A stretch of DNA of 64,000 nucleotides from Pararhizobium sp. (GCA_030655075.1 JAURWE010000058.1:1-64000), one strand, 5' to 3'; numbered from the stretch's first letter, positions 28,043 to 36,658 are shown. Numbers and translations are program-made. Notes: a model not told the origin generated them from the letters alone.

Positions 28043-29005
28043 TTACTTGAGGCTTGGCGCGATGTTGATGCAGGCTTCGCAAAGACCGGCGACGGCGCCG
28101 ACAGACTTCTCGAAGGCTTCTTGTTCGGCTTTGTTCAGGTCGATTTCGATGATGCGTTCGGCGCCGCCGGCACCGATGATGGCGGGAACACCGACATACA
28201 TGTCCTTGACGCCGTACTGGCCGGACAGATAGGCGGCAACCGGCAGCACGCGCTTCTTGTCCTTGAGGAAGGATTCGGCCATTTCGATCGCCGAAGCGGC
28301 AGGCGCGTAGTATGCAGAGCCGGTCTTCAAGAGGCCGACGATCTCGGCGCCGCCGTCACGGGTACGCTGAATGATTTCTTCGAGACGTTCCTTCGTGACC
28401 CAGCCCATCTTGACCAGATCGGTCAAAGGCACGCCGGCAACAGTGGAGTAACGTGCCAGCGGCACCATCGTGTCACCGTGGCCGCCGAGAACGAAGGCGG
28501 TGACGTCCTGCACCGAAACCTTGAACTCTTCCGAGAGGAAATGGCGAAAGCGAGAGCTGTCGAGAACGCCGGCCATGCCGACGACCATGTTCTTCGGCAG
28601 GCCGGAAAACTTCTGCAGCGCCCAGACCATGGCGTCGAGCGGATTGGTGATGCAGATCACGAACGAGTTCGGGGCATACTTCTTGATCCCCGCGCCAACC
28701 TGTTCCATGACCTTGAGATTGATGCCGAGAAGATCGTCGCGGCTCATGCCGGGCTTGCGCGCGACGCCGGCGGTGACGATGCAGACATCGGCGCCTTCGA
28801 TCGCTGCGTAGTCGCTGGAACCGGTGATCGACGCGTTGAAACCTTCGACCGGAGCCGACTGGGAAATGTCGAGAGCCTTGCCTTGCGGAATGCCGTCAGC
28901 GATATCAAACAGGACGATATCACCAAGCTCTTTCAGTCCGGCGAGGTGGGCGAGAGTGCCACCGATCATTCCAGAACCGATAAGTGCGATCTTCTTGCGC
29001 GCCAT
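28043..29005 (-). CDS. mdh: Malate dehydrogenase (LDH-like type)
   Basis: 320 residues. NAD-binding GSGMIGG begins at residue 10, the substrate arginines are in ARKPGMSR (R83, R89) and near R153, and the catalytic His176 is in GGHGDTMVPL. It oxidises malate to oxaloacetate. It is the first gene of the TCA operon that continues with sucCDAB; the 179 bp upstream hold an operator-like dyad. Family, length and context agree. Confidence 0.97.
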   Translation of the reverse strand: MARKKIALIGSGMIGGTLAHLAGLKELGDIVLFDIADGIPQGKALDISQSAPVEGFNASITGSSDYAAIEGADVCIVTAGVARKPGMSRDDLLGINLKVMEQVGAGIKKYAPNSFVICITNPLDAMVWALQKFSGLPKNMVVGMAGVLDSSRFRHFLSEEFKVSVQDVTAFVLGGHGDTMVPLARYSTVAGVPLTDLVKMGWVTKERLEEIIQRTRDGGAEIVGLLKTGSAYYAPAASAIEMAESFLKDKKRVLPVAAYLSGQYGVKDMYVGVPAIIGAGGAERIIEIDLNKAEQEAFEKSVGAVAGLCEACINIAPSLK

Positions 29006-29149
29006 AAAGTGCTTCCTTTGCGATCCAAATCTCCAAAGGCCCGCGTCGCAAACGCCCAGCCTTTCGGCGCAACGGATTAAACTTCTAACGAAAAAATATC
29101 AACCAATACTTTTGAGGGAAACAATTTCAATCGGTTAGATATTAAAATT

Positions 29150-29165
29150 CTTACGTAAACGTAAG
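29150..29165. promoter_or_regulatory. Perfect inverted repeat upstream of mdh
   Basis: CTTACG (29150-29155), TAAA, CGTAAG (29160-29165) lies about 145 bp upstream of the mdh start in the only sizeable gap before the TCA operon. The TTACGTAAACGTAA core resembles, from memory, operators reported for LiuR (MerR family) regulators of branched-chain amino-acid and fatty-acid degradation. The symmetry is seen; the regulator is inference. Confidence 0.5.
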
Positions 29166-29184
29166 TTTATCCGACATCAAACCG

Positions 29185-30339
29185 TCACGGAACCTTCGCA
29201 TTTTCGAAATACCGCGCCGCATATTCACTGCTCTGGATCTCGATGAGGCGCGAGACCGTGCGGTCGAACTCGAAACCTTCAGTCCCGGCCTTCGCCGTCA
29301 GCAACTCTTGAGGCGCGGCTTCGGCGGAAGCAAAAAGGCGCGCCCCGTGATCGTAGAGCGTATCGACCAGCAGGATGAACCGCTTCGTCTCGTTGCGCTT
29401 TTCAGGCCCCAGCAGAGGAATATGGTCGACAAACAGCGTGTCGAAACGCTTGAGAATGGCAAGATAGTCGGCAGCCCCCAGCGGCCGCTCGCAAAGCTCG
29501 GCAAACGAAAACCGGGCACATGTACCGGCAGACGCGGGAACGGCGATCTTGCGGCCCTTGAACCTGATTTCGTCTGCAACGGCAGGCTTGCCTGCGGTCT
29601 CTCGGTGCCAAACACGATCCATCGAGACATCGGCCTCAGGCCCAAGCGGGTAACGCCACACAGGCAGACTGCCGACCTTCTCGAGACGATAGTCCGTATC
29701 GCTGTCGAGCGAGACGATATCCGCATGCGCCTTCAAAAGATCGACGAAAGGCAGAAACAGCCCGCGATTGAGCCCGTCCCTGTAAAGATTGTCCGGCTCG
29801 ACATTCGAGGTCGCGACGAGCACGCAGCCTTTCGAGAACAGCTCGGCAAACAGACGCGAAAGGATCATCGCATCGGCAATGTCGGTGACGGAGAATTCGT
29901 CGAAACAGAGAAGACGGGCATCTGCCAAAAGATCGGCAGCAACGGGAGGAATGGGATCAGCCTGTCGCGTCTCGCCAGTCTTCAGCTTTTCGCGGTGCGC
30001 ATGGATGCGATTGTGCACATCGGCCATGAAGGCATGAAAATGCGCCCGCCGCTTTCGCTGGATCGGCACAAGCTCGAAGAACATGTCCATCAGCATGGTC
30101 TTGCCGCGCCCAACGCCACCGTGAATATAAAGCCCACGCAGGGGCGCTGCATCCGTCTTGCGCGAGGCAAACAGCCAGCCGAGCGCACTCGACTTTCGCG
30201 GCGGTCTGCTGGCAGCAAGGCCGGCCAGCAACCGGTCAAGCCTTCGGGCAATGGAGATTTGATGGTCGTCGGCCTGAAGCGCGCCCGAGGCCACCAGAGC
30301 CTTCAGTTTCTGCGAGACGCTGTTTTCAGGATTGGGCAA
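29185..30339 (-). CDS. zapE: ZapE/AFG1-like AAA ATPase
   Basis: 384 residues. Walker A GGVGRGKT (74-81) follows LYIHGGV, then AHFHAFMADVHNRIH, Walker B ADARLLCFDEFSVTDIADAM, and VATSNVEPDNLY. Bacterial members act at the Z-ring; the mitochondrial homologue AFG1 works in respiratory-complex quality control, a role that would suit the neighbouring sdh and TCA genes, but this is inference. The start is TTG 30339 (LPNPENSVSQ) with GGAAG upstream; I see no better ATG. Confidence 0.9.
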   Translation of the reverse strand: MPNPENSVSQKLKALVASGALQADDHQISIARRLDRLLAGLAASRPPRKSSALGWLFASRKTDAAPLRGLYIHGGVGRGKTMLMDMFFELVPIQRKRRAHFHAFMADVHNRIHAHREKLKTGETRQADPIPPVAADLLADARLLCFDEFSVTDIADAMILSRLFAELFSKGCVLVATSNVEPDNLYRDGLNRGLFLPFVDLLKAHADIVSLDSDTDYRLEKVGSLPVWRYPLGPEADVSMDRVWHRETAGKPAVADEIRFKGRKIAVPASAGTCARFSFAELCERPLGAADYLAILKRFDTLFVDHIPLLGPEKRNETKRFILLVDTLYDHGARLFASAEAAPQELLTAKAGTEGFEFDRTVSRLIEIQSSEYAARYFENAKVP

Positions 30340-30397
30340 ACGTGCTTCCGGTCAGGCGAGATGGAACGGGAAAGATCCGGCAGCCCTGTCTTGGCCC

Positions 30398-30928
30398 TTA
30401 CCGGCTGAGGCTGATCGGCTGGCCGCCATTCGTCGAGCCGTCGAAACGGGCATCCGCCGTCTTGAACAACCGTCCAATCGCCGTGCCATTGCGATCCTTG
30501 AGAACCACCTGCTTGCCGGACACTTCCCATGATCCCATCGCCGTCAGCTCTCCGGCGCAGCCACGTGTACCGCCGCGCGAACCGCTGCCAAGATTGGTCA
30601 GCGTCAGGAACATGTCGCAGGAGCTCGAACCATTGGCGACGCGCCAGTTGCCCACCATGGATTCCTTGGTGACATCGAGAGCATTGGCCGCCACCTGAAC
30701 GCCGTCCGTTTGCGCAGCAACACCGGTGCCTGTCGCCGGCGCCTCGGGGAACTGCGACGTGTCCGTTGTCGCATCGGGAAGCTGGCTCGACGAAACAGTC
30801 GGTACGGGTTGGGCCTGAAGCGGCTGGATCGAGGTCGGCTGCTCTTCGAAGCCATCCGACGTCGTCCTGTTGCAGCCGGCAAGCGCCAGAACAATTGCCA
30901 ATCCGCTGATCGCGCGTGTAACCCGCAT
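30398..30928 (-). CDS. Omp19-like lipoprotein, AprI/Inh protease-inhibitor domain
   Basis: 176 residues from ATG 30928, with GGGAG seven bases upstream. The signal peptide ends in the lipobox LALAGC, making Cys19 the lipidated residue. A Pro/Gln/Thr-rich linker (about 27-95) leads to a beta-barrel domain with two cysteines (SSCDMFLTL, RGCAGELTAMGSWEVSGKQVVLKD) and ends GGQPISLSR. From memory this matches Brucella Omp19, an outer-membrane lipoprotein with protease-inhibitor activity. It lies 58 bp downstream of the zapE start on the same strand but has its own upstream gap. Confidence 0.82.
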   Translation of the reverse strand: MRVTRAISGLAIVLALAGCNRTTSDGFEEQPTSIQPLQAQPVPTVSSSQLPDATTDTSQFPEAPATGTGVAAQTDGVQVAANALDVTKESMVGNWRVANGSSSCDMFLTLTNLGSGSRGGTRGCAGELTAMGSWEVSGKQVVLKDRNGTAIGRLFKTADARFDGSTNGGQPISLSR

Positions 30929-31129
30929 GTCAAACTCCCACTGCTCGTGGCATCTGTCCGTGCCACGCAATATGTCACGGCGATTTATCGTGAACCTGCC
31001 TTGTGAATCAAGACAGGCGCAGACGTTTTCGCCCCCTGCACTCATTTGACAGGGCAATTATGGAGATTTTACTTCCACCGAGGGAATTGGGACACGCTTC
31101 CATATGTAATCCCAAAGAAACGGCATCCC

Positions 31130-31729
31130 TCAATGGGTCACCACGCCGGCGTAGGCCTTGTCGCCCCAGAGCGCCCGCACTGCCGTGTTGCGCCCACAGG
31201 CACTGCGATAATAGGCGTAGCGGATCGGATTCAGTGCGCCGAAATTCTGATGATAATCTTCGGCCGGCCAGAATTTTGCAGCTTTTTCGACCACCAGCGC
31301 AACCGGCTTGCCAAGATCGGCGGCCGCTCTTTGCGAGGCGGCTTGCGCATCCTTCACCTGCTGGCCATCGAGCGCGTAGATCGCCGGAGAATAGGCAAAA
31401 CCGCGATCGCAGAACTGCCCGCCACCGTCGGTCGGATCGGTGGTATGGAAGAGAACGTCGGCAAGCTTTTCAAACGTCACCTTCTCAGGATCGAATTTGA
31501 TCTGTAGCACTTCACGGTGCCCGCCTTTGACATAGTCCTGATAGGTCGGATTTTCGCTGGTGCCGCCGGCATAGCCCGACAGCGTTTCCAGAACACCGGG
31601 AACACTGTCGAAATCCGTTTCAACGCACCAGAAACAGCCCCCGGCAAACAGAGCCGTTTGCGGCTCCGCAGCTCGTGCTGGAAGCGTCGCGGAAAAGAGA
31701 AGAGCAAGGGCAAACAAGGTGCGCAGCAT
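31130..31729 (-). CDS. msrA: Peptide methionine sulfoxide reductase A, exported form
   Basis: 199 residues from ATG 31729 (MLRTLFALALLFSATLPARA), chosen over ATG 31744 because GGGAG lies at ideal spacing. The N terminus is a Sec signal peptide, so the enzyme probably works in the periplasm. The active site is GGCFWCVETDF (Cys32 and Cys35), followed by GYAGG, THREVLQIKFDP-like and FWPAEDYHQNF. It repairs methionine-S-sulfoxide in proteins. It lies 107 bp after sdhB on the same strand; an inverted repeat in between may separate them. Confidence 0.93.
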   Translation of the reverse strand: MLRTLFALALLFSATLPARAAEPQTALFAGGCFWCVETDFDSVPGVLETLSGYAGGTSENPTYQDYVKGGHREVLQIKFDPEKVTFEKLADVLFHTTDPTDGGGQFCDRGFAYSPAIYALDGQQVKDAQAASQRAAADLGKPVALVVEKAAKFWPAEDYHQNFGALNPIRYAYYRSACGRNTAVRALWGDKAYAGVVTH

Positions 31730-31789
31730 GGTGGTCACTCCCATTGTGGAAATATACCTATCCGTCTTGCCGAAAGTTTCAAATCACTT

Positions 31790-31821
31790 GCAATACACGC
31801 CGCCGTGACGGGATGTATTGC
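31790..31821. repeat. Inverted repeat between sdhB and msrA
   Basis: GCAATACA (31790-31797) and TGTATTGC (31814-31821) are perfect 8-bp arms around 16 bases that contain a further short CCG/CGG pairing. It lies 16 bp past the sdhB stop. There is no T-run; it may stabilise or end the sdh mRNA, or act as an msrA operator. Confidence 0.5.
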
Positions 31822-31836
31822 GGGATCAAATGGGGC

Positions 31837-32616
31837 CTAAACCCGGCGCTCGACCATCATCTTCTTGATTTCGCCGATCGCCTTGGCGGGGTTCAGACCC
31901 TTGGGACAGGTCTGCGCGCAATTCATGATCGTGTGGCAGCGATAGAGCCGGAAAGGATCTTCCAGATCATCCAGCCGCTCGCCCTTGGCCTCGTCACGCG
32001 AATCGATCAACCAGCGATAGGCCTGCAGCAGCACCGCCGGGCCGAGATAACGGTCGCCGTTCCACCAGTAGCTCGGGCAGGAGGCCGAGCAGCAGGCGCA
32101 GAGAATACACTCGTAAAGACCGTCCAGCTTCTGACGGTCCTCGTGGCTCTGCTTCCATTCCTTCGCCGGCGTTGGCGACACCGTCTTCAGCCATGGCTCG
32201 ATGGAGCGGTGCTGGGCGTAGAAATTGGTGAGGTCCGGAACCAGATCCTTCACGACAGGCATGTGCGGCAGCGGATAGACTTTCACCGATCCGTTGATCT
32301 CGTCCATGCCCTTGGTGCAGGCGAGCGTGTTGGTGCCATCGATATTCATGGCGCAGGAGCCGCAGATGCCCTCGCGGCAAGAGCGCCGCAGCGTCAGCGT
32401 CGGGTCGATCTTGTTCTTGATGTAGAGCAAGCCATCGAGCACCATCGGCCCGCAATCGTCGACGTCGATGTAGAACGTGTCGATCGTCGGGTTCTTGCCG
32501 TCATCGGGGCTCCAGCGGTAGATCCGGTATTCCCGAACATTCGCGGCACCCGCCGGCTTCGGCCAGACCTTGCCTTCACTGATCGTCGAGTTCTTGGGGA
32601 GAGCGAGTTCAACCAT
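31837..32616 (-). CDS. sdhB: Succinate dehydrogenase iron-sulfur subunit
   Basis: 259 residues with the three cluster motifs intact: [2Fe-2S] CREGICGSCAMNIDG plus a later Cys, [4Fe-4S] CILCACCSASCP, and [3Fe-4S] CHTIMNCAQTCPKGLNP. It passes electrons from SdhA flavin to quinone. It is last in sdhCDAB, 18 bp after sdhA. Confidence 0.97.
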   Translation of the reverse strand: MVELALPKNSTISEGKVWPKPAGAANVREYRIYRWSPDDGKNPTIDTFYIDVDDCGPMVLDGLLYIKNKIDPTLTLRRSCREGICGSCAMNIDGTNTLACTKGMDEINGSVKVYPLPHMPVVKDLVPDLTNFYAQHRSIEPWLKTVSPTPAKEWKQSHEDRQKLDGLYECILCACCSASCPSYWWNGDRYLGPAVLLQAYRWLIDSRDEAKGERLDDLEDPFRLYRCHTIMNCAQTCPKGLNPAKAIGEIKKMMVERRV

Positions 32617-32634
32617 GTCCAGTTCTCCTCAGGA

Positions 32635-34476
32635 TCAATACACACGAGCCTTGGGCGCGATCTTCGCAAGATCGATGCCGTCAGCAATCAGTTCGGTATG
32701 AACCGGGCGATAGTCGAGCTTCACGTCGCCGGCCGCATTGACCCAGGACAGCGTGTGCTTGCGCCAGTTGACATCGTCGCGGCCAGCAAACGGCCCGCTC
32801 GTATAATCTTCGCGCGCATGGCTGCCGCGGCTTTCCTTGCGGGCCTCGGCACCGACGACGGTGGTGATGGCGTTGGCCATCAGGTTTTCCAGCTCCAGCG
32901 TTTCGACCAGATCGGAATTCCAGATCATCGAACGGTCGGTGACCTTGATGTCGCTCATTTCCTTCCAGATCGCGCTCATGCGCTTGCAGCCGGATTCCAG
33001 CGACTCCTGCGTGCGGAACACCGCCGCATCGTCCTGCATCGTCCGCTGCATTTTTTCGCGCAGCACTGCCGTCGGCGTGCCGCCCTTAGCGTGGCGGAGC
33101 GTGTCAAAGCGCTCCATGATCTTGTCGCAGGCAGCCACGTTGACGGCCGGGATGGCCGATGCGCGGTCGATCACCTCGCCGGCGCGAATGGCGGCGGCAC
33201 GCCCGAAGACGACGAGATCGATCAGCGAGTTTGAACCGAGCCGATTGGCGCCGTGCACCGAGGCGCAACCCGCCTCGCCCACGGCCATCAGGCCGGGTGC
33301 GACCCGCTCCGGATTGGCGCTGTCGGCGTTCAGCACTTCGCCCCAGTAATTGGTGGGGATTCCGCCCATGTTGTAATGCACCGTCGGCAGAACCGGGATC
33401 GGCTCGCGCGTCACGTCGACACCGGCAAAGATCTTGGCCGATTCCGAAATGCCCGGCAGGCGTTCGTGCAGAACAGCCGGATCGAGGTGATCCAGATGAA
33501 GGTAGATATGGTCCTTGGCCTTGCCGACGCCGCGTCCCTCGCGGATTTCCAGCGTCATGCAGCGCGAGACGACGTCGCGCGAGGCCAGATCCTTGGCTGA
33601 AGGCGCGTAGCGCTCCATGAAGCGCTCGCCCTCGGAATTGACGAGATAGCCGCCTTCGCCGCGCGCACCTTCGGTGATGAGACAGCCGGCGCCATAAATG
33701 CCGGTCGGGTGGAACTGCACGAACTCCATGTCCTGCAGCGGCAGGCCCGCACGCGCGATCATGCCGCCGCCGTCGCCGGTGCAGGTGTGCGCCGAGGTCG
33801 CCGAGAAATAGGCGCGCCCGTAGCCGCCGGTCGCCAGAACCACCATTTTTGCGGCGAAGCGATGGATCGTGCCGTCGTCCAGGTTCCAGGCGACGACGCC
33901 GGTGCAGCGGCCATCCTCGGCCATGATCAGGTCGAGCGCGAAATACTCGATGAAGAATTCCGCATTGTGCTTCAGCGATTGGCCATAGAGCGTGTGCAGG
34001 ATGGCGTGTCCGGTCCGGTCGGCAGCAGCACAGGTGCGCTGCACCGGCGGGCCTGCACCGTAATTCTGCATGTGGCCGCCAAACGGCCGCTGGTAGATCT
34101 TGCCCTCTTCATTGCGTGAGAAGGGTACGCCGTAATGCTCCAGCTCATAGACCGCCTTTGGCGCTTCCATGGCGAGATATTGCATGGCGTCGACATCGCC
34201 GAGCCAGTCGGAGCCCTTGACGGTGTCGTACATGTGCCATTGCCAGCTGTCCGGCGTCATGTTCTGCAGCGAGGCGGCAATGCCGCCCTGGGCGGCCACC
34301 GTGTGTGACCGCGTCGGAAAGACCTTGGTGATACAGGCTGTCTTGAAGCCCTGCTCCGCCATGCCAAGCGCTGCACGCAGGCCGGCACCGCCGGCGCCAA
34401 CAACGACGACGTCGAATGCGTGGTCAACATACGTGTAGGCCGTGCCGGTCTGGCCAGGTGCGCTGGTGGATGCCAT
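32635..34476 (-). CDS. sdhA: Succinate dehydrogenase flavoprotein subunit
   Basis: 613 residues. The FAD-binding VVGAGGAGLRAALGMAEQG is near the N terminus, the His that carries covalent FAD is in TRSHTVAAQGGIAASL, and the active-site segments HPTGIYGAGCLITEGARGEGG and RLGSNSLIDLVVFGR follow. It oxidises succinate to fumarate as complex II. It starts 6 bp after sdhD. Confidence 0.98.
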   Translation of the reverse strand: MASTSAPGQTGTAYTYVDHAFDVVVVGAGGAGLRAALGMAEQGFKTACITKVFPTRSHTVAAQGGIAASLQNMTPDSWQWHMYDTVKGSDWLGDVDAMQYLAMEAPKAVYELEHYGVPFSRNEEGKIYQRPFGGHMQNYGAGPPVQRTCAAADRTGHAILHTLYGQSLKHNAEFFIEYFALDLIMAEDGRCTGVVAWNLDDGTIHRFAAKMVVLATGGYGRAYFSATSAHTCTGDGGGMIARAGLPLQDMEFVQFHPTGIYGAGCLITEGARGEGGYLVNSEGERFMERYAPSAKDLASRDVVSRCMTLEIREGRGVGKAKDHIYLHLDHLDPAVLHERLPGISESAKIFAGVDVTREPIPVLPTVHYNMGGIPTNYWGEVLNADSANPERVAPGLMAVGEAGCASVHGANRLGSNSLIDLVVFGRAAAIRAGEVIDRASAIPAVNVAACDKIMERFDTLRHAKGGTPTAVLREKMQRTMQDDAAVFRTQESLESGCKRMSAIWKEMSDIKVTDRSMIWNSDLVETLELENLMANAITTVVGAEARKESRGSHAREDYTSGPFAGRDDVNWRKHTLSWVNAAGDVKLDYRPVHTELIADGIDLAKIAPKARVY

Positions 34477-34482
34477 GAGAAT

Positions 34483-34863
34483 TTATCCTGCGAAAGCGAT
34501 CTTCAGGATGGCGAAAAGACAGAGCCCACCCATGAGAATAGCGAAAAACGTGTTGAGCATGACAAGCGCGATCTTGGCGCCTTCGGCGTGGATATAGTCC
34601 TCGATGATGACCTGCATGCCGAGCTTCATGTGAATGATGCCGGAGATGACCACAAGGCCCATGATGACCGCAACGAACGGGTTGGCGAGCGCAGCCTTGA
34701 CCTCGGCAAACGGCGCACCGGCATACATCACCAGAAAGACGGCAAAGAAGATCAGCAGCGGAACGTTGGCGACGGCTGTCAGCCGCTGGCGCCAGAAATG
34801 ATCCGTCCCCTCCTTGGCCGAACCGAGACCCCGGACTTTGCCGAGAGGCGTGCGCATATCCAT
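34483..34863 (-). CDS. sdhD: Succinate dehydrogenase membrane anchor subunit
   Basis: 126 residues with three transmembrane helices. It begins MDMRTPLGKVRGLGSAKEGTDHFWRQRLTAVANVPLL, and the conserved GIIHMKLGMQVIIEDYIH region contains the expected heme/quinone-side His and Asp-Tyr. It anchors SdhAB and helps bind heme b and ubiquinone. It is 14 bp after sdhC. Confidence 0.94.
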   Translation of the reverse strand: MDMRTPLGKVRGLGSAKEGTDHFWRQRLTAVANVPLLIFFAVFLVMYAGAPFAEVKAALANPFVAVIMGLVVISGIIHMKLGMQVIIEDYIHAEGAKIALVMLNTFFAILMGGLCLFAILKIAFAG

Positions 34864-34877
34864 GAGAAAACCCCGGG

Positions 34878-35273
34878 TTAGAAACGGATGGCGAGCGCGA
34901 CGGCCCAGACGAGAACCGTGAGCACGGCTGCCGCGATCAGGTGGGCAACGGCAAGACGGGTCGAGAAATGTTTGTCATAGCCGTAGCCGAGGTCCCACAT
35001 GAAGTGGCGCAGCCCCCCGAGCATGTGCTGGATCAGGGCCCAGGTATAGCCGAACAGGACGAGCTTGCCGGGGATCGTCCCCATGAACCAGCTGACCCAA
35101 TCGTAGTAGCCTTCGCCCGAGGCAATGGCGATCAGCCACCAGGCAACGATGACCGTGCCGAAATACAAGGCACCACCGGTCACGCGATGGATAATCGACG
35201 TCCACATGGTCGGCTTGAAATGATAGATCGTCAGATGGGGGGAAAGCGGCCGGTTTTTCGTGACATCTGTCAT
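34878..35273 (-). CDS. sdhC: Succinate dehydrogenase cytochrome b556 subunit
   Basis: 131 residues with three transmembrane helices. The conserved RPLSPHLTIYHFKPTMWTSIIHRVTG begins the protein, and HMLGGLRHFMWDLGYG holds the heme-ligating histidine region. It is first in sdhCDAB. The upstream 368-bp gap carries a striking nested dyad (35367-35413). Confidence 0.95.
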   Translation of the reverse strand: MTDVTKNRPLSPHLTIYHFKPTMWTSIIHRVTGGALYFGTVIVAWWLIAIASGEGYYDWVSWFMGTIPGKLVLFGYTWALIQHMLGGLRHFMWDLGYGYDKHFSTRLAVAHLIAAAVLTVLVWAVALAIRF

Positions 35274-35366
35274 GAGAGACTGTCCATCGTCTGTTGGCGG
35301 CCGTCAGCCGCATGCGTTTGCTGCATCCGAATCTGCGCATTGCACGCAGCCTGTTCGCCGGAACTT

Positions 35367-35413
35367 TTGCACAATTCGCTCTTTAGAGCGATTCGAATTT
35401 AGGAATTGTGCAA
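35367..35413. promoter_or_regulatory. Nested inverted repeat upstream of sdhC
   Basis: Outer arms TTGCACAATTC (35367-35377) and GAATTGTGCAA (35403-35413) are perfect 11-bp complements. Between them lies a second perfect dyad, CGCTC TTTA GAGCG (35378-35391), and a short ATTCGAAT palindrome. It begins 94 bp upstream of the sdhC start, so it could be an operator or fold in a 5' leader. It does not match an Irr, RirA or Fnr box that I can recall. Confidence 0.55.
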
Positions 35414-35601
35414 TACATTGATTGCGACGTTTAATCGCCGCACTGCGGTACGACAAGTCTCTTTGAAATACAAAATGATTTTAATCGATTATAGGATGGC
35501 AAGCTCTTTTTCGGGCATCTCCACCCCAGACCCGCGTTAAGGTTAAAGCCTGAAAACCAGCGCGTTTTCGTGACTTTTCACCCCGCCTGCTCCACATTGC
35601 C

Positions 35602-35618
35602 GTTAGCATTTTGCTAAC
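35602..35618. promoter_or_regulatory. 7+7 inverted repeat just upstream of a secreted-protein gene
   Basis: GTTAGCA (35602-35608), TTT, TGCTAAC (35612-35618), perfect symmetry, 23 bp before the ATG at 35642. Its place suits an operator or a 5'-UTR hairpin. The regulator is unknown. Confidence 0.45.
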
Positions 35619-35641
35619 CAGACGCAGTAAGGGCGAACCCG

Positions 35642-35995
35642 ATGGAAAAGGTTCTGTATTCCACAGCCGCAGCAATCCTGTTGATCAGCACAATGGCAAG
35701 CAGCGCCGAAGCGGGCGAGCGCCACAGGCACCGGCGCCACCATGACCAGCCGGTTTACAGCACGGACGGCAATCTGCCGTCTTTCCTGCCTGGCATCGGC
35801 ACCTATGTCGGCGGCGTATCGGCCATCCGCGAGCGCGGCAACGGCATCTATTTCTATGTCGAGCCGGGTGTGAATGGCGCTAGCCAAGCCATTCCGGGGA
35901 GAAAGCGCCGCAAGGCCTCCATCATCACGGTCAATCCCGGCAGCCACGGCAAGGCCTGCTCCTGGGAAGCTGGGGTCTGCGTTATCAGAAACTGA
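35642..35995 (+). CDS. Small secreted basic His/Arg-rich protein
   Basis: 117 residues. MEKVLYSTAAAILLISTMASSAEAG is a clear signal peptide with cleavage after AEA, so the mature protein is about 93 residues and periplasmic or secreted. It opens with the basic run ERHRHRRHHDQP, which could bind metal, nucleic acid or phosphate groups, then a Gly/Tyr-rich core and two cysteines near the C terminus (KACSWEAGVCVIRN) likely to form a disulfide. AAGGGCG lies upstream of the ATG. I do not recognise a family. It is tail-to-tail with the methyltransferase gene, three bases apart. Confidence 0.7.
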   Translation: MEKVLYSTAAAILLISTMASSAEAGERHRHRRHHDQPVYSTDGNLPSFLPGIGTYVGGVSAIRERGNGIYFYVEPGVNGASQAIPGRKRRKASIITVNPGSHGKACSWEAGVCVIRN

Positions 35996-35998
35996 GGC

Positions 35999-36649
35999 TT
36001 ATTCCGGCAGGAACTGCCAGACCGTCGTCTTCTTGACGTCGCTGTCCTCCAGCGCTCGTGTCACTGGCACCTCATAGGTAGCGCAGGCTCGCATCCGCTC
36101 CTTCGGGCAATAGGACCTGCCGGGATCGCCCACGAGCACCATGGCGCCCCGGCCGGCAAGCGCCGAGAACCATGGAATAAGCCGCAAGGCGAAATCACTG
36201 TCGTAGAAGACATCGCCGGCCAGATAGACATCCGCGCCGTCATCGCGCCCGATGATGTCGCCGCCGGATTGATCCAGAGAAACGCCATTGAGCCCGCAAT
36301 TCAGGCGCACTGCGGTCGCCGACCACGGATCGATATCGACAGCCAGAACGCTTTCGGCGCCGGCCAGCTTTGCCGCAATGGCGACCAGCCCCGAGCCGGA
36401 GGCGAAATCGATGACACGTCTGCCCTTAACTGTTTCCGGGTGATCAAGCACATACCGCGCCAGCCCCTGCCCGCCGGCCCAGGCAAACGCCCAGAAAGGC
36501 GGCGGCAGCCCGATCTCCTGCAACTCGTCTTCCGTTTTCAACCAGAGATCATGCGCTTCCGTCGCCAGATGCAGCTGGATTTCCGGCACATGCGGCGGAC
36601 TTAGAATGACCGTGTTGTCCAGAATGAACTGCTGTGGACCGGTTTTCAC
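35999..36649 (-). CDS. Class I SAM-dependent methyltransferase, ETFB-lysine/L7-L12-type
   Basis: 216 residues with motif I VIDFASGSGLVAIAAKLAGAESVLAVDIDP and PPPFWAFAWAGGQGLARY before it, the arrangement of the METTL20/ETFBKMT protein-lysine methyltransferase group and its bacterial relatives (often mis-named nicotinamide or PrmA-like). From memory an Agrobacterium homologue methylates electron-transfer flavoprotein beta and ribosomal L7/L12. The lowered DVYLAGDVFYDSDFA motif (DxFY for D/ExFY) fits. It is last in the tsaD-gpsA-YciI-EVE run, 9 bp after the EVE gene. Confidence 0.78.
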   Translation of the reverse strand: MKTGPQQFILDNTVILSPPHVPEIQLHLATEAHDLWLKTEDELQEIGLPPPFWAFAWAGGQGLARYVLDHPETVKGRRVIDFASGSGLVAIAAKLAGAESVLAVDIDPWSATAVRLNCGLNGVSLDQSGGDIIGRDDGADVYLAGDVFYDSDFALRLIPWFSALAGRGAMVLVGDPGRSYCPKERMRACATYEVPVTRALEDSDVKKTTVWQFLPE

Positions 36650-36658
36650 CAGGCCGCC

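Larger units (their letters stand above)
35274..35641. other. Intergenic region between sdhC and a divergent secreted-protein gene
   Basis: 368 bp with no convincing gene. It must hold the sdh promoter (leftward) and the promoter of the 35642 gene (rightward). On the minus strand a perfect TATAAT hexamer lies at 35493-35488 but without a matching -35 element. It also holds the nested inverted repeat at 35367-35413 and a 7+7 dyad at 35602-35618; the part between 35420 and 35590 is AT-richer than its surroundings. Confidence 0.6.
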
